From the NCBI RefSeq assembly GCF_900101395.1, contig NZ_FMZO01000003.1, positions 438,436-502,435 of the forward strand: a stretch of DNA of 64,000 nucleotides, read 5' to 3'. Within the stretch, counting starts at the first letter, position 1; the number at the start of each line of letters is the position of its first letter. The notes under the pieces are model-generated. The model was not told the origin of the DNA. It searched no databases and worked only from the letters and a program-made list of their open reading frames with translations. Positions 6,093 to 14,923 of this stretch are shown in pieces. Source of the DNA: Niabella drilacis (GTDB taxonomy: Bacteria > Bacteroidota > Bacteroidia > Chitinophagales > Chitinophagaceae). The position numbers and the translations under genes are program-made.

Positions 6093-8675
6093 ATGGATGT
6101 GGTAAGCAACCAATCGGTTCAGCACTTCAAAAATGATGTAGGGATAAGATTTCAATTGTATAACAGTTTATTTACTTCTTTGCCCTTTCATAAAATTGAG
6201 AAGACGGGGATCTTATTATCACTGTTGTCCAGCATGTGCGAAGAAGGGTATGAAAAAGGTTCGAGTCCTGTGGAGATCATCGAAGATTTTTTTAGCCGGC
6301 ATACTTCCTTTACCACGCGCAAAGAACGGCTGGATCTTATGTTCCGCCTGGTGCAGTATGTAGAGCGCCAGGTAGTATTGTTTGACGCGCTGGAAGATGC
6401 CTCCTATAAAAAGATCAATGACTTTAGTGGTCCGGGCACATTGAAGCAGCTGATGTCTGCAGTGGCCCAGAATAATAAGGAAGCGCAGTTTGATAAAGTG
6501 CTGGAAGATTTTTGTGTACGGCTGGTGCTAACAGCGCATCCTACCCAATTTTACCCCGGCTCTGTGCTGGGAATCATCCGGGACCTGAGCAACGCATTGC
6601 TGAAGAATGATGCCAGCGAAATCAACGTCCTGCTGCAGCAGCTGGGAAAAACGCCCTTTTTTAAGAAGAACAAGCCGACCCCTTTCGATGAGGCCGTTAG
6701 TCTTATCTGGTATCTCGAAAATGTTTTTTACCCTGCGGCGGGCCGTATCCTTAGCGAGCTGAAGAACCAGTTCCCGGGGATTGCCACCAATAAACATTCG
6801 GTGATTAAGATGGGCTTCTGGCCGGGCGGTGACCGGGATGGTAACCCCTTTGTAACCAAGGATACCACGCTGCAGGTAGCCGCAGCGCTGCGCGGCGCTA
6901 TTTTAAAATGTTATTATTTTGATGTGCGCCGGTTGAAGCGCCGGTTAACTTTTCATGATGTGGAGGAGATCATGAGCGACCTGGAGCGCCGCTTATATGA
7001 AGAGGTCTTTATCCCGGGAAAGGGAAGCCAAATTACCGACAAGGAAATTATATCCATACTGGAAGGTGTAAAGCAGATTGTGAACGAAAAGGCCAATGGC
7101 TTATTTGTATCCCGGATACAGGACCTGATCAGCAAGATCGAGATCTTCGGGTTACACTTTGCGTCACTGGATATCCGGCAGGACAGCTCCGTGCACGAAA
7201 AAGTATTTTCACGGGTTGCCGCTTCGCAGGCAGGCATATTACCGGCAGACTATGATACCCTGGAGGAAAAAGAGAAGGTGAAACTGCTGCTGAATCTTAA
7301 ACCACTGAACGATGCATCCCTATTTGAAGATACAGTGGTAAAGGATACGGTTGAAGTAGTGAATGCTATTCGTTCTATACAGGAATCGAACGGGGAACTG
7401 GGTTGCAACCGGTATATTATCAGCCATGCCACCAGCGTGCTGAGCATTATTGAGGTCATTGGCCTGTTTAAACTAAACGGTATCGGTTGCGAGGAGATGA
7501 ACGTGGATATTGTTCCGCTTTTTGAAACGATCGAGGATCTGCAAAATGCAGGAGATGTAATGAAAACGCTCTACTCCCTTCCGGAATATAAGGCCTACCT
7601 GGATCGCCGCGGCAGAACACAAACCATTATGCTGGGCTTCTCGGATGGAACCAAGGATGGCGGTTACCTGATGGCCAACTGGAGCATCTACCGTGCCAAG
7701 GAAGAGCTGACGCGGATCACAAGGCAATATGGCTTTGATGTGATCTTCTTTGACGGAAGGGGAGGCCCTCCTTCCCGTGGTGGCGGAAAAACACATAAGT
7801 TCTATGCATCTATGGGACGCAATATCTCCAACCGGGAAATCCAGCTGACCATACAGGGCCAAACGGTCAGCGCCAATTTTGGTATTATTGACTCTGCGCA
7901 GTTCAACATCGAACAGTTAATTAATGCGGGTGTGTCGAGTTCGCTTTTTGCGGATCGTTATCCACCGTTAAACGGCAAGCAGGAGCAGCTGCTGCAGGAA
8001 CTTTCTTCTTATGGTTTTGATGCCTATATAAAGCTGAAGAATCATCCGCAGCTGGCCAATTATCTTTATGAAATGAGCCCGCTGCGTTTTTACAGTGAAA
8101 CCAATATCGGCAGCAGGCCGGCCAAAAGAGGGCAGCAACAGGCTTCTATTTCACTGGGCGATCTCCGGGCGATCCCGTTCTCCGGCGCCTGGAGCCAGCT
8201 GAAGCAAAATGTACCGGGCTTTTTTGGCGTGGGCACTGCGTTAAAGCAGATGGAGTATATCGGGCGTTTTGAAGAACTGAAGCAATTATACAATGAATCG
8301 CTGTACTTTAAAACCCTGCTGGATAACTGCGAAATGGCGATGAGCAAATCCTATTTCCCGATAACGGCTTACATCGCAAAAGATGAGCAATTCGGTGCCA
8401 TCTGGCAAATGATCTATGATGAGTTTGTTTTAACCAAACAGTATATTTATAAATTAACGGGGCACGATACATTAATGGGTTCCTACCCGGTAGATAAATT
8501 GTCGATTCGCATGCGGGAACGGATCGTTATGCCGCTGGTAACGATTCAGCAGTATGCCTTGGTTCAGTTGCGTGAGGGCAATGATGATAAAGAAGATTCC
8601 CTGCAGGAGGTATTGGGAAAACTGGTAATGCGCTGCTCTTTCGGAATCATTAATGCCGGGCGGAATTCTGCTTAA
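6093..8675 (+). CDS. ppc: Phosphoenolpyruvate carboxylase
   Basis: An 860-residue cytoplasmic enzyme (E. coli 883) that carboxylates phosphoenolpyruvate with bicarbonate to oxaloacetate, refilling the TCA cycle. Key motifs are visible: LTAHPTQ with the catalytic His at about residue 149, FWPGGDRDGNPFVT, GFSDGTKDGGYLMANW near residue 515 and FDGRGGPPSRGGG near residue 553, the mobile glycine-rich loop. The C-terminus ends NAGRNSA, close to the family's usual NTG ending. It forms a single-gene unit: upstream, TTTG (5969-5972) and TATCTTC (5996-6002) could be a weak promoter, and a hairpin follows the stop. Confidence 0.97.
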   Translation: MDVVSNQSVQHFKNDVGIRFQLYNSLFTSLPFHKIEKTGILLSLLSSMCEEGYEKGSSPVEIIEDFFSRHTSFTTRKERLDLMFRLVQYVERQVVLFDALEDASYKKINDFSGPGTLKQLMSAVAQNNKEAQFDKVLEDFCVRLVLTAHPTQFYPGSVLGIIRDLSNALLKNDASEINVLLQQLGKTPFFKKNKPTPFDEAVSLIWYLENVFYPAAGRILSELKNQFPGIATNKHSVIKMGFWPGGDRDGNPFVTKDTTLQVAAALRGAILKCYYFDVRRLKRRLTFHDVEEIMSDLERRLYEEVFIPGKGSQITDKEIISILEGVKQIVNEKANGLFVSRIQDLISKIEIFGLHFASLDIRQDSSVHEKVFSRVAASQAGILPADYDTLEEKEKVKLLLNLKPLNDASLFEDTVVKDTVEVVNAIRSIQESNGELGCNRYIISHATSVLSIIEVIGLFKLNGIGCEEMNVDIVPLFETIEDLQNAGDVMKTLYSLPEYKAYLDRRGRTQTIMLGFSDGTKDGGYLMANWSIYRAKEELTRITRQYGFDVIFFDGRGGPPSRGGGKTHKFYASMGRNISNREIQLTIQGQTVSANFGIIDSAQFNIEQLINAGVSSSLFADRYPPLNGKQEQLLQELSSYGFDAYIKLKNHPQLANYLYEMSPLRFYSETNIGSRPAKRGQQQASISLGDLRAIPFSGAWSQLKQNVPGFFGVGTALKQMEYIGRFEELKQLYNESLYFKTLLDNCEMAMSKSYFPITAYIAKDEQFGAIWQMIYDEFVLTKQYIYKLTGHDTLMGSYPVDKLSIRMRERIVMPLVTIQQYALVQLREGNDDKEDSLQEVLGKLVMRCSFGIINAGRNSA

Positions 8676-8680
8676 TACCC

Positions 8681-8707
8681 TTTGGGGAATGTAAAATATT
8701 CCCCAAA
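8681..8707. terminator. Hairpin after ppc
   Basis: A perfect 10-bp stem (8681-8690 with 8698-8707, loop GTAAAAT) lies 5 bp after the ppc stop. It lacks a T-run on either side, so termination is likely but not certain. A further short stem, GATCAT-AAAAA-ATGATC, follows at about 8769-8785. Confidence 0.5.
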
Positions 8708-8816
8708 AGCTCCAAGGCGAAATAGTAAATGTAAAAGAGAAGGAGCTGCTATGGTGCTCCGGGAACCATGATCATAAAAAATGATCCGGTTTCTCTTTAC
8801 AGGTATCGTTCCATAT

Positions 8817-11477
8817 TCAATATTTCTTATTCAGCAAGATCGTATAGGTACCTGAGGGCAATGTATAGCTGCCGTCTTTATTTGGAGTGCCGGGCATCCG
8901 GTAGCCTTTACGGGGTTGCCAGGGTGCGGGTGTGAAAAAAGTTGCGGTACTGTTTGCCGGGATCCGGCAGGTATAACGGAGCTGATCTCCCTGCTTTTCC
9001 CATGATGAAAGAATGGGGCCTCTTGCGCTGTTGTAAGTGGCCTTAAATGCATTAAGCCCGGTTACAAAATTGGGCTTGAGAAGAATGTTGCTGAAGCCCG
9101 GCTGCTTTGGATCCGGGAAGATGCCGCCCAGGGCCTTATAGAACCAGGCGCCGATATCTCCAAACATAATGTGGTTGAGCGAAGCATCATTCTTTGCATC
9201 CACTTTCCAGTTCTCATAAAGTGTTGTGGCTCCGTTTTCGATCCACCAGCCCCAGGAGGGGTAAGTGTTGCGGGCCGCCAGCTGGTAAGCCAGGTCGGCA
9301 TAACCGTTCTCACTAAGCACATTCAGCACGGCTTTGGCGCCCAGGATACCCACATCGAGCTGAACACCGTCTTCCTGTACTTTTTTTGCCAGGTTGGCTA
9401 CTACCCGGGCTTTCACAGCCTCGGGAACCACCCCCCAGTAAACCGGCGTACTTTGCTCTGTTTGTAAACCGCTTCCGTAGATGCCGGTTGCAGAGTTGAG
9501 GTATTTACCATTAATGGCATTTTTTATTTTTTCTGCCAGCGCCTGGTAGCGGGCGGCATCTTCTTTCCTGTTAAAAAGCGCTGCCGTTTTTGCCAGTATC
9601 GTTACATCTTTATAATAGTAAAGAGAGGATGTGAGCTCAACGGGGGATTGGGATTTTACCGGTACCCAGTCGCCCAACCCCCAGGTGGTAAGTCCACCGG
9701 GGTACAGCGCGGCAATATGGTTTACATAGCTTTTTATGTTTTCATAATTATCTGCCAGAGGTTTGCTATCGCCATAAAACTGGTACAGTGTCCAGGGAAT
9801 AATGGCAATAGTACTCGTCCAGTCGGGCCCGTTGGCCCACTGATAGCCCCAGCCGCTGGTAGGGATGATGGCAGGCAATACCCCGTTGGGTTGCTGTTCA
9901 TCGCGGTGGTCGGCCAGCCATTTTTCATATACGGTAATGCCATCAAAATTATAAAGCCCTGTTTCCAGTGCAATGACAGCATCCCCCGTCCAGCCGTTCT
10001 TTTCCCGCTGCGGGCAATCGGTCGGGTAACCAAAAAGGTTCGAAAGGTAGGCGTTGTTTGTAGCCTGCCAGATCTTGTTGATAAGGGGCGATCCGGTTTC
10101 GATAGTGCCGGCCTGCGGCACATCACTGTGCATGAACCAGGCCTGGAGGCTGGATTTACTAAGCGTTACCGGTTTGCTGCTGATGACCTCCACGTACTGG
10201 AATCCCTTATAGTTGAACCGGGGTTTAAAGGTCTCCGTTCCTTTCCCCTTCAGGATAAAAATATCGGTCTGAAAGGGATCGCTGTCATCCGTAGGCCGGT
10301 AGTGCACGTTGATATTGGAAAGGTCTGTATGGCCCGAGGTATGAACGCGCTCGGAGTGGATCAGCCGGATAACAGTTCCGGCGGTTCCGGAAACCCGGAT
10401 CTCGCTGACACCGGAGATATTCCTGCCCAGGTTGAAGACATAGTTGGTGTCATTGAATTTTTTCAGATCCACCGGGATTATCGTTTCAACATCCCGTATC
10501 GGGTACAGTGCCTGCGCAGCGATCAGTTGTGATGGTGCTGCGCGGTCGGTAGCTGTGGCCCACTTGGAATCATCAAAACCTGGCAGATCCCAGCCGGGTA
10601 TTTCCAGCTGCGCATCATAGTGCTCTCCGGTGTAAATGCTGTTAAAGATGACCGGGCTCAGGGCTGTTCTCCAGCTCCTGTCGGTGTATATGGTTTCTTC
10701 AGAGCCATCTGTATAAGTGACCCGGAGGTCGAGGCAAAAGGCCGGACGGTTGCGCCAGGGTGCTTTGTCGAAATACCATACAGCTGTAGACTGGTGATTG
10801 TACCAGCCGTTGCCGAGCAGTACACCGATCACATTTTGCCCCTGCTGCAGTTGTTTGCTGACATCGTAAGTGGTATACAGGTTCCTGCGGTCGAAGCGGG
10901 TGTACATGGGGTCCAGCCGGTGGTTGCCGACTTTTGCAGCATTCAGCGAGAGCTCGTAGAGGCCCGCTGCAGCTATATAAACCCTTGCGGTTTTGACCGG
11001 CTTCTTCAACTGGAATGCCTTCCGGAAATAGGGGGCGGGCTTCCGCTGAATATCGCTGCCGTCGCTGATCCACCCTCCCTGCCAGTTGGTTTGCTGCATC
11101 ATGCCGGTTTCAAAAAAAGCGGTAGGCGACAGGTCATAAGGGCGGTTATTTTTACCGGTAAGGAGCACTTTCCACGTGTATCTTGTAAAGGGCTGCAGGG
11201 GGCTGCCTTTATACGTGACCAGGTTATCCGCGGATGTAATGATGCCCGAGTTCCATACCTCTCCGCCTGCATCCCGGGAAACAACGATCCGGTAACTGGT
11301 TTGTGCGGCGCCCGCCTGCGGATCATCAATGGCCCAGCTGAAGCGGGGTGTTTTATTGTCGATGCCCAGCGGGTTGATCAAATGTTCACACTGGAGGTTG
11401 ATGACTTTTTGTGCGGGGAGCAACCGGGGCATCCCGGTTAAAACCAATAATAGCAGAACGGCCTGTTTGCAAATCAT
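8817..11477 (-). CDS. Alpha-L-rhamnosidase, glycoside hydrolase family 78
   Basis: A secreted enzyme of 886 residues that removes terminal alpha-L-rhamnose from plant glycans or glycosides. The start at 11477 gives a good signal peptide (MICKQAVLLLLVLTGMPRLLPAQ); 14 further upstream codons are open but would precede it. Domain order is that of GH78: an N-terminal fibronectin-like part (LGIDNKTPRFSWAID), a beta-sandwich with WISDGSDI.. and GNGWYNHQSTAVW, the (alpha/alpha)6 barrel with DCPQREKNGWTGDA at about residue 487 (it carries conserved acidic residues of the family), and a C-terminal beta-sandwich. It is divergent from the GH106-GH127 pair, with 162 bp between start codons, and is likely induced together with them. 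Confidence 0.93.
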   Translation of the reverse strand: MICKQAVLLLLVLTGMPRLLPAQKVINLQCEHLINPLGIDNKTPRFSWAIDDPQAGAAQTSYRIVVSRDAGGEVWNSGIITSADNLVTYKGSPLQPFTRYTWKVLLTGKNNRPYDLSPTAFFETGMMQQTNWQGGWISDGSDIQRKPAPYFRKAFQLKKPVKTARVYIAAAGLYELSLNAAKVGNHRLDPMYTRFDRRNLYTTYDVSKQLQQGQNVIGVLLGNGWYNHQSTAVWYFDKAPWRNRPAFCLDLRVTYTDGSEETIYTDRSWRTALSPVIFNSIYTGEHYDAQLEIPGWDLPGFDDSKWATATDRAAPSQLIAAQALYPIRDVETIIPVDLKKFNDTNYVFNLGRNISGVSEIRVSGTAGTVIRLIHSERVHTSGHTDLSNINVHYRPTDDSDPFQTDIFILKGKGTETFKPRFNYKGFQYVEVISSKPVTLSKSSLQAWFMHSDVPQAGTIETGSPLINKIWQATNNAYLSNLFGYPTDCPQREKNGWTGDAVIALETGLYNFDGITVYEKWLADHRDEQQPNGVLPAIIPTSGWGYQWANGPDWTSTIAIIPWTLYQFYGDSKPLADNYENIKSYVNHIAALYPGGLTTWGLGDWVPVKSQSPVELTSSLYYYKDVTILAKTAALFNRKEDAARYQALAEKIKNAINGKYLNSATGIYGSGLQTEQSTPVYWGVVPEAVKARVVANLAKKVQEDGVQLDVGILGAKAVLNVLSENGYADLAYQLAARNTYPSWGWWIENGATTLYENWKVDAKNDASLNHIMFGDIGAWFYKALGGIFPDPKQPGFSNILLKPNFVTGLNAFKATYNSARGPILSSWEKQGDQLRYTCRIPANSTATFFTPAPWQPRKGYRMPGTPNKDGSYTLPSGTYTILLNKKY

Positions 11478-11639
11478 ATGCGCAATATTATCAGGATAAA
11501 ATAGCATTGTGTGCTGCAAAATAGCAGGAAAAGTTACATAAAATTATTTTCAGGATAGTACAGGATGGTTCTGTTAAAAACCCGGCCTATATTTAATAGC
11601 GGCCTTGTTTAGCCCCATAACAGTAGTATATTTTGAATA

Positions 11640-14600
11640 ATGCAGATGTTAATAAGAAGATTGCTTTTGAAAGTATGGATTATTGCGAACGCCATATCGG
11701 CAACCGCTCAGGTGGCTCCTGTTGTGCCGCGGTTACAGGAGTTGAACGGCCGCTTTGACGTCCATGACAGGAAGCTGTTTGAGAACCCGTCACAAGGTTA
11801 TCACCCGGAGACCTGGTTTCATTTTATCGGAGGAAATATTTCAAAGGAAGGGATCACTGCCGATCTTGAAGCGATTGCCAGGGCAGGCATTTCGGGTATC
11901 CAGCTTTTTCATGGCCAGTTTGGCGGGAAATGGCCGGGTGTGGGCCCGGAGATCATCTGCCTGAGCCCTGCCTGGGAAGATGCCTTAAACTTTACGGCTC
12001 AGGAGTGTAAGCGGTTAGGGCTCCGGTTTACCCTGCAAAACTGTCCCGGCTGGGCCATGGCCGGCGGTCCCTGGATCAGGCCGGAGAACGCCATGCGTCA
12101 CCTGGTGTGGAAGCGCCAGGATATAGAGGGAGCAGGTGGAGGACCCGCAAATATCCGTTTGGTGAAACCGGATGCTGTTACTGAGTCCTGGCGCGATTAC
12201 CGGGAGGTTGCCGTACTGGCGTTCCCGACTCCTAAGGATGATACCGGAGAGCCGCTGGTACCGGTATCGGTAAGAGGCAATACCAATATATTATGGAATG
12301 ATCTTTTTTCAGGAAAGGGAAATAAACCCGTTCAGCTGGCTCCCGCCCCTCCTTCCGATCCTTATAAGATAACGGTTGATTTTAGTACCAGCGTTACCAT
12401 CCGCTCCATTACGCTCCCCAGCATCAATAGTTTCAATCATGGCTGGTGCTATGAGCCCGGTGTAACCATCAGGGGGTATGCTCTTTCTGAAAATGGTCAG
12501 CAAAAAGAGATCCTGAACACGGTACTGCCCCAGAGCAACTGGCAGGATCAATCGCCGGTAACCCTGGCCTGCAGGGAAACACAGGGCGTCAAAAAATACC
12601 GGTTTGAGATCGTGAACCGGCACGATATGCGGCTTGGGTTTATCAAATTGTTTTCAGCTGCCCGGAAAAATAACTGGGAATCGGAGGCGGGCTGGACCCT
12701 AAGGACGATCGAACGATCGGGGGATGCTTATACCCGCCCGCCGGATGCTTATGTAGACCCGGGCAAAATACTTGACCTCACTTCATTGATGGATAGCAAC
12801 GGGTTGCTGAACTGGAAAGCACCCGCAGGCCGTTGGACGATCCTGCGCATCGGGCATGTAAATACCGGCCGCAAGAACGGGCCGGCTCCACCCGCAGGTA
12901 CCGGATGGGAGTGCAACAAATTATCGGTGAAGGGGGCGCAGGCGCATTTCCAGGGGTATATAGGCCGGCTGGCCGGTAATAGCGGGCCTGTAAACGGGTT
13001 GCTGAACGGGATGCTTTTAGACAGCTGGGAGTGTGAAACGCAAACCTGGACAGAGGATATGGAGCCGGAATTTGAGCGGGTGGCTTCCTACCCCCTCCGC
13101 AAATGGCTCCCTGCTGTTTTTGGTTATGTAATCAAGGATGAAGAGACCACATTCCGTTTTCTCAGGGATTGGAGGGCTACGATCAATGACCTTTTTACCC
13201 ATCAGTTTTATGGTCAGATGTCGAAGCTGGCTAAGGCCCGTAATTTATCCATTACCTATGAAACAGCCGCGGGGGATGTGTTTCCCGCGGATATTATGGA
13301 ATATTATAAATATGCAGATGTACCTATGTGCGAGTTCTGGCAGCCCTTTACCGATGGCTATGTGGGGTCGCTGAATTTTAAGCCGGTGAAGCCAACCGTT
13401 TCGGCAGCCCGGCTGTACGGGAAGCCCCGCGTTTCGGCGGAGGCGTTTACATCATTTGCACTTACCTGGAACGAGCAATGGCAGATGCTGAAAGAAGTGG
13501 CCAATGTGAATATGATTGAAGGGGTTACCCACCTGGTATTTCATACCTATACCCATAATCCGCAAACAAACTTTCGGCAGCCCGGCACATCTTTTGGCGC
13601 AGGCATTGGCACCCCGTTTTTGAGGGGACAAACCTGGTGGAAGGAGATGCCTGCATTTACGGAATATTTTGCCCGCTGCAATTATTTACTAGAGCGGGGT
13701 AAACCGGTATCGGATGTACTTTGGTATCTTGGAGATGAGATCGATCACAAACCGGATCAGAATGCACCGTTCCCCGAAGGGTTTAAATATGACTATTGCA
13801 ATACGGATGTTTTATGGAACCGGCTAACTGTAAAGGATGGTTGTATTACAACCCCCGAAGGTATCCGCTACCGGGTCTTATGGCTCCCGGCCAGCATCCG
13901 GATGCTGCCGAAAACGGCAGAAAAGATCGCCGCGTTAATAAGGGCGGGGGCCACAGTGGTTGGTGATGCGCCCTCCGGGATCGCAACACTTAGCGGCGGC
14001 AGTGTTGCGCAGGAGCAGTTCAATACCATTGTAAACGCTATCTGGAGCAGAGAGGCTAAACGGGGTGTTCGTAAAATCGGGAAAGGACAAATTGTTTCGG
14101 GTATGAGCCTTTCAGATGCACTCAAACAGCTGCAGATGACACCCGGCGTACTGGGCGGGCCGGTTCAATGGGTACACCGCAGTGCAGAAGATGCCGACTG
14201 GTATTTTGTTTGTGCACCCAGGGGAGGAACGTTTGCGGGTACGCTAAGCTTCCGGAATACGGGCTCTGTTGAGTTTTGGGATCCTGTTTCGGGCGGGGTG
14301 TTGCCGCTGGCTGCAAAAAAGGAAGGCGGCCGGACCGTTCTTACATTGGACCTGCCCGAAGCAGGTGCGGGTTTTGTTGTTTTTCATCATAAGGCGGCTG
14401 TAAAGGAAAATAAACTCCCGGTACCCCGGCAATACCCGGTATCGGTTACATTTACAAAACCCTGGACCATTCATTTTCCTGAAGGCTGGGGCGCGCCGGC
14501 CGCTGTTGAAGTGCAGGAGCTGAAACCCTGGAAGGAACTGAATCTTTCCAATGAAGGGAAAACCTTTTCGGGCACCGCGGTTTACACAACAGCTTTCCGG

Positions 14601-14918
14601 GTGGATACCGTTGAGCGGAATGCGAAATATACCCTGGACCTGGGCCAGGTGAACATGATCGCTTCGGTATCTTTAAACGGAGTACGGTTTCATACCCTGT
14701 GGACCACACCCTACAAGCTGGATATAACAAAGGCCATCCGCCCGGGAGTCAATACATTGAACGTGGAAGTAACCAGCACCTGGTTTAACCGCCTGGTATA
14801 TGATGCCGGTTTGCCGGAGGACCAGAGAAAAACGTGGACGATCAACGGCCCTTCTGCAACGGCGGCATTAACAAACAGCGGACTGTCAGGACCCGTTCGC
14901 ATTCAAATAGAAAAATAA
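11640..14918 (+). CDS. Glycoside hydrolase family 106 alpha-L-rhamnosidase
   Basis: A secreted 1092-residue protein. The N-terminus is a signal peptide ending in ISATAQ (residue 24). The catalytic region opens with the GH106 pattern: a WFHFIGGNISKEGITADLEA segment, AGISGIQLFHG and FTLQNCPGWAMAGGPWI. Further on are the segments DSWECETQTWTEDMEPEF and AEAFTSFALTW. The C-terminal ~170 residues form a beta-sandwich of the kind that ends many family-2-like hydrolases (DLGQVNMIASVSLNGV, then TSTWFNRLVYDAGL). GH106 enzymes cleave rhamnose from pectin side chains such as rhamnogalacturonan II. The gene is followed after 5 bp by a GH127 gene, so they form an operon. Substrate is inferred from the family only. 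Confidence 0.88.
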   Translation: MQMLIRRLLLKVWIIANAISATAQVAPVVPRLQELNGRFDVHDRKLFENPSQGYHPETWFHFIGGNISKEGITADLEAIARAGISGIQLFHGQFGGKWPGVGPEIICLSPAWEDALNFTAQECKRLGLRFTLQNCPGWAMAGGPWIRPENAMRHLVWKRQDIEGAGGGPANIRLVKPDAVTESWRDYREVAVLAFPTPKDDTGEPLVPVSVRGNTNILWNDLFSGKGNKPVQLAPAPPSDPYKITVDFSTSVTIRSITLPSINSFNHGWCYEPGVTIRGYALSENGQQKEILNTVLPQSNWQDQSPVTLACRETQGVKKYRFEIVNRHDMRLGFIKLFSAARKNNWESEAGWTLRTIERSGDAYTRPPDAYVDPGKILDLTSLMDSNGLLNWKAPAGRWTILRIGHVNTGRKNGPAPPAGTGWECNKLSVKGAQAHFQGYIGRLAGNSGPVNGLLNGMLLDSWECETQTWTEDMEPEFERVASYPLRKWLPAVFGYVIKDEETTFRFLRDWRATINDLFTHQFYGQMSKLAKARNLSITYETAAGDVFPADIMEYYKYADVPMCEFWQPFTDGYVGSLNFKPVKPTVSAARLYGKPRVSAEAFTSFALTWNEQWQMLKEVANVNMIEGVTHLVFHTYTHNPQTNFRQPGTSFGAGIGTPFLRGQTWWKEMPAFTEYFARCNYLLERGKPVSDVLWYLGDEIDHKPDQNAPFPEGFKYDYCNTDVLWNRLTVKDGCITTPEGIRYRVLWLPASIRMLPKTAEKIAALIRAGATVVGDAPSGIATLSGGSVAQEQFNTIVNAIWSREAKRGVRKIGKGQIVSGMSLSDALKQLQMTPGVLGGPVQWVHRSAEDADWYFVCAPRGGTFAGTLSFRNTGSVEFWDPVSGGVLPLAAKKEGGRTVLTLDLPEAGAGFVVFHHKAAVKENKLPVPRQYPVSVTFTKPWTIHFPEGWGAPAAVEVQELKPWKELNLSNEGKTFSGTAVYTTAFRVDTVERNAKYTLDLGQVNMIASVSLNGVRFHTLWTTPYKLDITKAIRPGVNTLNVEVTSTWFNRLVYDAGLPEDQRKTWTINGPSATAALTNSGLSGPVRIQIEK

Positions 14919-14923
14919 AACGG

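Noticed and set aside
9648..11441. Long open frames (294 and 273 codons) on the plus strand opposite the GH78 gene
   Set aside because: They are antisense to a clear GH78 coding sequence, contain no recognisable domains and have biased composition that follows from the codon use of the other strand.
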